Source: Trichodesmium sp. MAG_R04
GTDB taxonomy: Bacteria > Cyanobacteriota > Cyanobacteriia > Cyanobacteriales > Microcoleaceae
DNA: 5,266 bases
Assembly (NCBI GenBank): GCA_023356515.1
Contig: JAKQYG010000307.1
Coordinates: 1-5,266 of the forward strand
Direction: 5' to 3'
Made by a program: the position numbers and the translations under genes. The notes beneath the pieces are model-generated. The model ran no database searches. It worked only from the letters and a program-made list of their open reading frames with translations, and had not been told where the DNA came from. How positions within the stretch are numbered: position 1 is the stretch's first letter; the number at the start of each line of letters is the position of its first letter. Shown here in pieces: positions 1 to 4,801 of the stretch.

Positions 1-345
1 CTTTGTCTCCCCTTATTCTGTCACTGTAGGCAGCGCCGAGATTATTTTGAGTCATTGCCCAGTCCATGGGGAAGTCAGTTTGGGTGTACACCAGCAAAGC
101 TTGTTGGTATGCAGCAATGGCAGCTTCAATATTTTGGGCTTTGTCTCCCCTTATTCTGTAAAAGTAGGCATTGCCGAGATTATATTGAGTTGTTGCCCAG
201 TCCATGGGGAAGTCTGTTTGGGTGCGCACCAGCAAAGCTTGTTGGTATGCAGCAATGGCAGCTTCAATATTTTGGGCTTTGTCTCCCCTTATTCTGTCAC
301 TGTAGGCAATACCGAGATTATATTGAGTTGCTGCCCAATATACAG
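1..345 (-). repeat. Tandem 138-bp TPR-coding repeats
   Basis: The motif ctttgtctccccttattctg recurs at 1, 139 and 277, an exact 138-bp (46-codon) period. Copies 1-138 and 139-276 differ at 11 positions by my manual alignment, about 92% identity. The third copy (from 277) matches for about 60 bp and then diverges. On the minus strand each unit encodes NLGxAYxxRIRGDKAQNIEA, then AIAAYQQALLV and TQTDFPMDWAxTQ. The array continues off the left edge, so total copy number is unknown. GC is about 48% in unit 1 by hand count, far above the flanking coding sequence. The units are in-frame protein repeats, not a mobile element. Confidence 0.92.
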
Positions 346-1270
346 GAAAAGCTTCAAAAGTATAAACTTCTAAAGCCAATTGATAATAACTAATAGCTTG
401 CTCTAAATTATTAGCTATAGAACCTTTATTCTTAATCTTATACAAATAACCTAGATTGTAATAAAGATTTCCCTGATCTGTAGTTGAAATTAAAGACTTA
501 TTTTGCTGATATAAATCCTCAGCTTGATGCAAATAAGTTTCCGCTTTTTCTAAATCTTGTTGTTGACGGTATGCAATACCCAACTCACTAAACAAATAAA
601 ATAATTCTTTAACCGAATCATCCTGAGACTCAAAATATTCTGATAAACGTTCCCTTAAATAATCAATTCTATCCTCAATTCCCCTTGGTATCCTCTCTTC
701 AACTTTATCAGGAACTATAAATTTATTTTCTCTTACAATACCTGGAACTTCCAGAGAATTAAACTTAATAACTGATGGTATCCATGACCATAAATCAGGA
801 GCCAACTTTGCTAAACGATTAACAGCATAAGTCGGCAGACAAAATATAATAGGATAAGGAATATCTCTAGGCAATAAATCTCGCACATAATTCAAATCAG
901 ACAAAAAAGCAGACTTCTCATTCTGTAAACCAATAGCATTTTCCAAACCTTGAATAATTATAACTAACTTCTTTTCTGCTTCAACAGTAAAATCGGCCAA
1001 TCTTTTTAACATTTCATCTCGGAAAAAAACCAACTCAGGATCATCTAACCTTAATAGCCAAAATTGAACCTTATCACCATATTGCTCATCAATAGTAACC
1101 CTTTTAAGAATCCCATCCAAATCCCCCTGAAAATCAACCTCAATTATACCCAAAGTAAACCCTTGAACAAAGGCAATAAAAGTCAATAATTGATTCAAAG
1201 ACTCCTTATTTTTTATCAAAAACCCTTGTTCATCAGCAGACCAACTAATTAGATGCTTTAAATCTCTCAT
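1..1270 (-). CDS. TPR-repeat protein with P-loop-less NTPase-like N-terminus (3' end beyond window)
   Basis: Seen: the frame is open for 423 codons from ATG at 1270 to the left edge, with no stop, so the C-terminus is missing. Residues 1 to about 220 resemble an AAA/STAND-type NTPase fold. There is a Walker-B-like strand KKLVIIIQGLENAIG (about 99-113) and a segment PIIFCLPTYAVNRLAKLAPD followed by LWSW (about 140-170), but no Walker A motif; the expected P-loop position reads VQGFTLGIIEVDFQGDL. TPR helices follow: LGIAYRQQQDLEKAETYLHQ (about 228-247), YYNLGYLYKI with AISYYQLALEVY (about 268-298), then 46-residue units to the edge. The start is supported by a GAGG 5 nt upstream, and the gene follows the ATPase gene after 14 nt. 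Known: TPRs bind proteins or peptides, and proteins of this layout occur beside P-loop ATPases. Inferred: a non-catalytic partner or sensor of the upstream ATPase. Any effector, for example a CHAT protease, would lie outside the window. The coding is secure; the function is not. Confidence 0.88.
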   Translation of the reverse strand, partial: MRDLKHLISWSADEQGFLIKNKESLNQLLTFIAFVQGFTLGIIEVDFQGDLDGILKRVTIDEQYGDKVQFWLLRLDDPELVFFRDEMLKRLADFTVEAEKKLVIIIQGLENAIGLQNEKSAFLSDLNYVRDLLPRDIPYPIIFCLPTYAVNRLAKLAPDLWSWIPSVIKFNSLEVPGIVRENKFIVPDKVEERIPRGIEDRIDYLRERLSEYFESQDDSVKELFYLFSELGIAYRQQQDLEKAETYLHQAEDLYQQNKSLISTTDQGNLYYNLGYLYKIKNKGSIANNLEQAISYYQLALEVYTFEAFPVYWAATQYNLGIAYSDRIRGDKAQNIEAAIAAYQQALLVRTQTDFPMDWATTQYNLGNAYFYRIRGDKAQNIEAAIAAYQQALLVYTQTDFPMDWAMTQNNLGAAYSDRIRGDK

Positions 1271-1275
1271 ATTAG

Positions 1276-1279
1276 CCTC
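1276..1279 (-). promoter_or_regulatory. Shine-Dalgarno of the TPR gene
   Basis: GAGG on the minus strand lies 5 nt before the ATG at 1270, inside the 14-nt gap after the ATPase stop codon (TAG at 1287-1285). It supports this start and suggests translation from a shared mRNA with the upstream gene. Confidence 0.6.
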
Positions 1280-1284
1280 AAAAA

Positions 1285-2625
1285 CTATAAACTTTTTAAA
1301 GCTTCTTTAAATAAATCACTATGTTTAATAACCGGGTTAACATAATTCCATCGATTACTTCCATTATATTCCAAAACAGAAGTATTATACAAAACATCCT
1401 GAGCGGTTTTCTTATTTTCCAAATTTTTACTATGACAAACTTCTGCTAAAATCTGATAATGTTCATGAGGAATAACCCGCTCAAAACTAAATTGTTCCTG
1501 TTTAATCCCATAGTCAACATCATCAACATTAATTTTACTATGACCACGGGAACCAGCAGTAAAACAAACAGTTCGCATAATCCGCATTAATTGACGAACA
1601 TGACCACCACTAGCTTTAGCTATTTTTAATAATAACTCCTCTTTCGAATCAAACAAAATATCTACATTCACCCTTTTATTAATTATATCAGCCATAGCCC
1701 ATAAATGTCTATTATTATATGGTAAATCAATCTTGTAACGGTCAAACTGGTAAATATTAACCATTGGTAAAATATGGGGATTTTGGTCAAAAGTATTACC
1801 TACATTTTTCGGGGAATAAACAACAGAAATAGGCACAGTATAAATAATATTACAATCTAATTCCTGCAATTGAGCAGCATAATCAAAAAATAAATGTTCT
1901 CCTACAGGAGGAGGAACCCGATCTAAATTATCAATAATAATTAAAATACCTTTATATTTAGGGTCCTTTTTCCTTAACTTTTTAGTTCCATCTCTTAAAA
2001 GAGCATTAATATCAGCTTTTAACCGAGAAATATCTCTTTCTAAAGTCTCTCTAATTCTCACTTTATTTTTAGCTGACCCTTTCATTTGTGCCAATAATTT
2101 CACCCAAAGTTTAGCCAAAAAAGGAATCGGCATTTCATTTCCTAATTGACCTCCTGCCTCCATACGAATAGAACCTTCTACTGTTTGTTCTTCTTCCTTA
2201 GTAATCTCTTTAAACCAATCCTCAAAACTCTTCAATAATTTTTTATCTAAGCTAATATTTCTCTTTCTTAAAGAATCCTCAACCTGTTTGATAATAACTA
2301 AATATAAGTCTATATAACGAGCATCATTAATATCCAATTCTTCATCAGCCATAAAATAAATAATAAAATATTCATCTTTTAACTTTTTTTCCAGCCTTCT
2401 TAACTCTGTAGTTTTACCACCACCACGATGACCTGTAAATAAAATTGTTTGAGTTTTTCCAGCTTCAGCAGAGCTTAAAATAAAATTAACACCATCAATA
2501 GCTTCCGTTTTTCTTACTTTAGATAAATCATAATAATATTTTATTAAATCCTCACCTTGAAGAGGAAGAACATTAGAAACATTATAAGCATCTCCTAATG
2601 TTACAGCACGATAATCTTCAGTCAT
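1285..2625 (-). CDS. P-loop ATPase (STAND/AAA-like), first gene of a two-gene operon
   Basis: 446 residues. Seen: Walker A GHRGGGKTT at residues 65-73 (Lys71, Thr72). Walker B GILIIIDNLDR at 226-236 (Asp232, Asp235, Arg236). A sensor-1-like strand CNIIYTVPISV at 258-268. A conserved SGGHVRQLMRIMR at 339-351, where AAA+/STAND proteins carry the lid or sensor-2 helix. The C-terminus (about 380-446) looks like a winged helix, with DVLYNTSVLEYNGSNRW then VNPVIKHSDLF. Residues 170-220 are Lys/Arg/Glu-rich and helical. There is no signal peptide or obvious transmembrane segment, so it should be cytoplasmic. Known: such ATPases act as nucleotide-dependent switches, and this C-terminal signature occurs in ATPases beside P-loop-less TPR partners. 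Inferred: ATP binding drives a conformational switch in complex with the downstream TPR protein. The ATG at 2625 has no good SD. The gene is very AT-rich (15 GC of 60 bases in 2281-2340). Biological output is unknown. Confidence 0.9.
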   Translation of the reverse strand: MTEDYRAVTLGDAYNVSNVLPLQGEDLIKYYYDLSKVRKTEAIDGVNFILSSAEAGKTQTILFTGHRGGGKTTELRRLEKKLKDEYFIIYFMADEELDINDARYIDLYLVIIKQVEDSLRKRNISLDKKLLKSFEDWFKEITKEEEQTVEGSIRMEAGGQLGNEMPIPFLAKLWVKLLAQMKGSAKNKVRIRETLERDISRLKADINALLRDGTKKLRKKDPKYKGILIIIDNLDRVPPPVGEHLFFDYAAQLQELDCNIIYTVPISVVYSPKNVGNTFDQNPHILPMVNIYQFDRYKIDLPYNNRHLWAMADIINKRVNVDILFDSKEELLLKIAKASGGHVRQLMRIMRTVCFTAGSRGHSKINVDDVDYGIKQEQFSFERVIPHEHYQILAEVCHSKNLENKKTAQDVLYNTSVLEYNGSNRWNYVNPVIKHSDLFKEALKSL

Positions 2626-2644
2626 TTAATTAATTCACTTTTTT

Positions 2645-2671
2645 CAAATATGATTAATATATTTGATTATA
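2645..2671 (-). promoter_or_regulatory. Putative -10 box with adjoining operator-like inverted repeat for the ATPase-TPR operon
   Basis: On the minus strand a consensus TATAAT occupies 2671-2666, about 40 nt before the ATG at 2625. I see no convincing -35 hexamer at 16-18 nt. Directly downstream of the -10, CAAATAT (2645-2651) and ATATTTG (2659-2665) form a perfect 7-bp inverted repeat with a 7-nt spacer, covering the likely transcription start. That is a typical place for a repressor site. Because the region is AT-rich, part of this could arise by chance. Confidence 0.4.
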
Positions 2672-2769
2672 CTGTACTTTATTTTGCAAAAGATAAAAAT
2701 CGGGCTAAAATAGTAGGGAGTGACAAAAAAACAAGGCCAAGTACATAAGAAAAGACCATGTCCCCTTAA

Positions 2770-2802
2770 TTAAGCTGTTGTGAATTTAAAGGACAAATTC
2801 AT
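2770..2802 (-). other. Possible 10-codon leader ORF with strong SD
   Basis: The minus strand reads ATG at 2802, encoding MNLSFKFTTA and then TAA. A perfect GGAGG (2813-2809) lies 6 nt upstream. It is in the 5' region of the ATPase operon but upstream of the proposed -10 box, so it would only be a leader if a more distal promoter exists. The product is not recognised, and a chance SD is quite possible. Confidence 0.15.
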
Positions 2803-2875
2803 TATTTGCCTCCTTCAAGAAAAACTTGATAACTTCTAAATTCTAACTTCAGAGAAATGGTATAGGGATGTCACA

Positions 2876-2919
2876 AATAGTTTCCAATTTTAAATGTGAA
2901 ATAATTTTCCGAAACTATT
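2876..2919. repeat. 9-bp inverted repeat (hairpin)
   Basis: AATAGTTTC (2876-2884) and GAAACTATT (2911-2919) are exact reverse complements with a 26-nt AT-rich loop. No T-tract follows on either strand, so this is not a standard terminator. The role is unknown. Confidence 0.5.
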
Positions 2920-2939
2920 GTCTGCTCAAATTAGGGTTT

Positions 2940-3001
2940 GGGGAAAAGTCTTCTTAAGATGGTGGACTAACCCCATGTCTCCTCCCAGGAAAGGATATGG
3001 G
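2940..3001. repeat. Two mutually exclusive hairpins
   Basis: Hairpin A pairs GGGG (2940-2943) with CCCC (2971-2974) and AGTC (2947-2950) with GACT (2965-2968). Hairpin B pairs CCCATGTCT (2972-2980) with GGATATGGG (2993-3001), counting two G-U pairs, with CCT/AGG closing the tip. Both use bases 2972-2974, so they cannot form together. This could be a structured RNA or incidental folding. Confidence 0.3.
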
Positions 3002-3093
3002 ATATTTGGAAGAATTATCCCTTGATTTTTCTGCTGATGAAAATGTGCGGAATGTCGGTTTATAATTCATCCCCTATTTCAGCAAAACCCCCA

Positions 3094-3687
3094 CTACTCT
3101 AACTCCCGCCTCCCCTCCAATGCACGCGCCAATGTCACCTCATCAGCATATTCTAAATCTCCTCCCATAGGCAAACCAAAAGCAATACGGGTAACTTTTG
3201 TAAAAGGTCTCAACAACTGACCCACATATAAAGTAGTAGTTTCTCCTTCTACACTGGGACTAATAGCAATAATTACTTCCTGAATATTTTCCTGACTAAC
3301 TCGCCGTATCAACGGTTGAATACTTAACTGTTCCGGACCAATACCATCCATAGGCGAAATTACCCCTCCTAAAACGTGATATTGACCTTTATATTCTCGT
3401 GTTTTCTCTAAAGCAATTAGATCGCGGGAGTCACAGACAACACAGATAACTTCTTTGTCTCGTTGAGGATGGCGACAAATTTCACAAATAGGGTCAACAG
3501 ATAAATGGAAACATTTCTGACATAAACCCACTTTTTTCTTTGCATCAACTAAAGCTTCAGCTAAAGCTTGAATTTCTGCTTCTGGGCGCTTAATAATATG
3601 TAGTGCTAAACGTTGTGCTGTTTTAGGGCCAACTCCAGGCAAACGTTGTAATTGTTCGATCAACCGAGCCAAAGGTCGTGTATAAAT
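3094..3687 (-). CDS. recR: Recombination mediator RecR, probable ATT start
   Basis: 197 residues if started at ATT 3687-3685, close to the usual RecR length of about 200. RecR works with RecF/RecO to load RecA on gapped single-stranded DNA. Seen, numbering from ATT: helix-hairpin-helix LPGVGPKTAQRLALH (16-30), a C4 zinc finger C56-x2-C59-x8-C68-x2-C71, and a Toprim domain from about 79 (EVICVVCDSRDLIALEKT, then VLGGVISPMDGIGPEQL and IAISPSVEGETTTLYVG). The C-terminus GLPMGGDLEYADEVTLARAL is typical. Start choice: homologues begin (M/V)YTRPLARLIEQ. Here the frame reads ATT-TAT-ACA-CGA-CCT-TTG-GCT, with a stop 8 codons before the ATT and no ATG, GTG or TTG between that stop and the TTG at 3672. 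GGAGG sits 9 nt before ATT but 24 nt before the TTG. The TTG start (192 residues, 3094-3672) is the alternative. It follows nanE in the same direction after about 100 nt. Confidence 0.95.
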   Translation of the reverse strand: MYTRPLARLIEQLQRLPGVGPKTAQRLALHIIKRPEAEIQALAEALVDAKKKVGLCQKCFHLSVDPICEICRHPQRDKEVICVVCDSRDLIALEKTREYKGQYHVLGGVISPMDGIGPEQLSIQPLIRRVSQENIQEVIIAISPSVEGETTTLYVGQLLRPFTKVTRIAFGLPMGGDLEYADEVTLARALEGRRELE

Positions 3688-3696
3688 TTTTGATTT

Positions 3697-3701
3697 CCTC
3701 C
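3697..3701 (-). promoter_or_regulatory. Shine-Dalgarno of recR that points to the ATT start
   Basis: Minus-strand GGAGG lies 9 nt before the ATT at 3687, a workable spacing, and too far (24 nt) from the TTG at 3672. It is the main evidence for a non-canonical start. Confidence 0.65.
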
Positions 3702-3724
3702 GAAGTTATTTCATTTATTAGCTA

Positions 3725-3764
3725 TCAGTATCGGCACTGTTCAGCATCCGGCTTTATATACTGA
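3725..3764. repeat. Inverted repeat between nanE and recR
   Basis: TCAGTAT (3725-3731) and ATACTGA (3758-3764) are exact reverse complements. An inner CGG (3732-3734) can pair with CCG (3748-3750) past a 7-nt bulge. On the minus strand no T-tract follows, so it may be a processing or regulatory hairpin in a nanE-recR message, or a degenerate intergenic repeat. Confidence 0.4.
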
Positions 3765-3790
3765 AGTTTATTCTTTTTATCCTTTAAATT

Positions 3791-4474
3791 TTAGCACAAT
3801 TCAGTGGAATAAGCTTTAAGTTTACTATCAATTCCTGTAATATCTGTACCTACAACAACAGCATAAGCTCCTAAATTTAAAGCTTTTTTTGCCATTGCTG
3901 GAGAAGCAATTCCACCTTCACAAATTGCCGGGACTGCTAAATTTTCTACTATCTGTTTTAATAGTTCAAAACCAGGGGGAGATTCTGTTTTAGTTTCCTG
4001 AGTATAACCATACAGAGTAGTAGCAATAAAATCTACTCCTGCTACTGCTGCTACTTTTGCTACTTCTATAGTATCCACATCTGCCATTACTTGTTTTCCT
4101 AATTCATTGTGGATGAAATTAATTAATGTTGTTAAAGTTTCTCCCTCCGGACGTTTTCTGAGAGTGGCATCAATAGCAATAATATCTGCTTCAACTTGAG
4201 CGATCGCTTCTGCATCTGAACAACGGGGTGTAATATAAACTTCAAAACCTGGTATTTGTTGCTTCCACAAACCAATAATAGGTTGAGTAATTCTTTGTCG
4301 CACTGCCCAAATATTTGATGGGGTATCTATTCTGACTCCCACTGCACCTTGATTTATGGATGCTTCTGCCATTGCTGCAATTACTTCTGGATGATTTAAA
4401 GGGGAGTTAGTAGGAGCTTGACAAGAAACTATTAAACCTTTTGGTAATAGTAGATTAGAATGTTTGTTAGTCAT
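3791..4474 (-). CDS. nanE: N-acylglucosamine-6-phosphate 2-epimerase
   Basis: 227 residues, the usual size for this TIM-barrel family. It interconverts N-acetylmannosamine-6-phosphate and N-acetylglucosamine-6-phosphate in the cytoplasm. Seen: LIVSCQAPTNSPLNHPE (14-30), GAVGVRIDT (43-51), PIIGLWKQ (65-72), IIAIDATLRKRP (98-109), VMADVDTIEVAKVAAVAGVD (129-148), TTLYGYT (152-158), AICEGGIASP (183-192) and GAYAVVVGTDITG near the C-terminus. By family comparison Lys71 and Glu186 match the catalytic Lys/Glu pair, and Arg48 and Asp132 the substrate-contact residues, so the enzyme should be active. The ATG at 4474 has no obvious SD. It could be co-transcribed with recR downstream, though about 100 nt separate them. 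In sialic-acid users nanE clusters with nanA and nanK, and neither is visible here, so the role is more likely general amino-sugar recycling. Confidence 0.94.
   Translation of the reverse strand: MTNKHSNLLLPKGLIVSCQAPTNSPLNHPEVIAAMAEASINQGAVGVRIDTPSNIWAVRQRITQPIIGLWKQQIPGFEVYITPRCSDAEAIAQVEADIIAIDATLRKRPEGETLTTLINFIHNELGKQVMADVDTIEVAKVAAVAGVDFIATTLYGYTQETKTESPPGFELLKQIVENLAVPAICEGGIASPAMAKKALNLGAYAVVVGTDITGIDSKLKAYSTELC
4200..4207. repeat. HIP1 octamer
   Basis: GCGATCGC, the highly iterated palindrome of many cyanobacterial genomes, lies inside nanE. I noticed only this copy in the window, but it supports a cyanobacterial origin. Confidence 0.85.
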
Positions 4475-4569
4475 AATTAGGGTTTGCTAAAAAAGTCTTA
4501 TAGGTAAGGGTAGGAATTAGGAGGTTAGGCATGAAAAGCTTAACTATATTAAGATTTATATACTAGCTC

Positions 4570-4701
4570 TCAGGTCTTCCAAACAGGTAAAATTAAGTTT
4601 GGCTTTGCAGGAGAGAAACTAGGCATTTCCCAAGTAATTTTGTATGAAATGGCCATAACTACTCTATTCCAGAGGCGGATAAAGATCATTGCTTGTGCCA
4701 T
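4570..4701 (-). CDS. Doubtful 43-residue ORF
   Basis: ATG at 4701 to TGA at 4572-4570 encodes 43 residues beginning MAQAMIFIRLWNRVVMAIS and ending PAKPNLILPVWKT. The composition is protein-like (three Trp, a hydrophobic N-terminal half), but there is no SD and I recognise no family. It lies upstream of nanE on the same strand, about 95 nt away. It may be a real small protein, a gene remnant, or chance. Confidence 0.2.
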   Translation of the reverse strand: MAQAMIFIRLWNRVVMAISYKITWEMPSFSPAKPNLILPVWKT

Positions 4702-4702
4702 A

Positions 4703-4736
4703 ATTAAACATTGATTTAGATATTATATTGTTTAAT
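4703..4736. promoter_or_regulatory. 8-bp inverted repeat upstream of the sulfotransferase gene
   Basis: ATTAAACA (4703-4710) and TGTTTAAT (4729-4736) are perfect reverse complements with an 18-nt AT-rich spacer. The site ends 66 nt before the ATG at 4802 and lies just upstream of the 43-codon ORF on the other strand. The geometry fits a dimeric regulator site, but AT-rich sequence makes chance symmetry likely enough to keep this tentative. Confidence 0.3.
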
Positions 4737-4801
4737 CTAACTGTAATAACACTTGGGCGCTCAAACAAGAAACTGATTTTATTGCACCGAATATGCCCTA
4801 T

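Larger units (their letters stand above)
2626..3093. other. 468-bp intergenic region between recR and the ATPase operon
   Basis: No gene of normal length is visible on either strand. It holds the operon's putative promoter at its left end and several inverted repeats at 2876-2919 and 2940-3001. On the minus strand there are short ORFs: 2929-2976 (15 codons plus stop, GGAGG 4 nt upstream), 2770-2802 (MNLSFKFTTA, GGAGG 6 nt upstream) and 2679-2759 (26 hydrophobic residues beginning MVFSYVLGLVFLSLP, SD too close). None is recognisable. No clear rho-independent terminator for recR is seen. Confidence 0.7.
4475..4801. other. Divergent intergenic region between nanE and the sulfotransferase gene
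   Basis: About 327 bp that must contain the start regions of two divergent genes. I see no -35/-10 pair I would defend. It contains an inverted repeat (4703-4736) and a doubtful minus-strand ORF (4570-4701). No tRNA, insertion-sequence end or terminator is apparent. Confidence 0.6.

Noticed and set aside
1..345. CRISPR-like or mobile repeat array
   Set aside because: The period is 138 bp, a multiple of three, with no variable spacers, and every copy translates in frame to a TPR unit.
47..393. Two overlapping plus-strand open frames with internally repeated sequence
   Set aside because: They are antisense shadows of the 138-bp TPR repeats; the minus-strand frame is continuous, has TPR motifs and extends through 1270.
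2760..2794. Imperfect inverted repeat GTCC-TTAA / TTAA-GGAC
   Set aside because: Only 4+4 paired bases with unequal bulges; too weak to list as a feature.
2954..3070. 38-codon minus-strand ORF from ATG 3070 and short plus-strand frames in the same region
   Set aside because: No usable SD, low-complexity Ser/Arg/Pro composition, and overlap with other equally weak frames; no sign of a real gene.
3060..3093. Possible rho-independent terminator after recR
   Set aside because: The minus strand has G- and T-rich runs here but I find no stable stem followed by a T-tract.
3670..3672. TTG as the recR start codon
   Set aside because: It would drop conserved residues YTRPL, and the only good SD is 24 nt away; kept as an alternative because ATT starts are rare.
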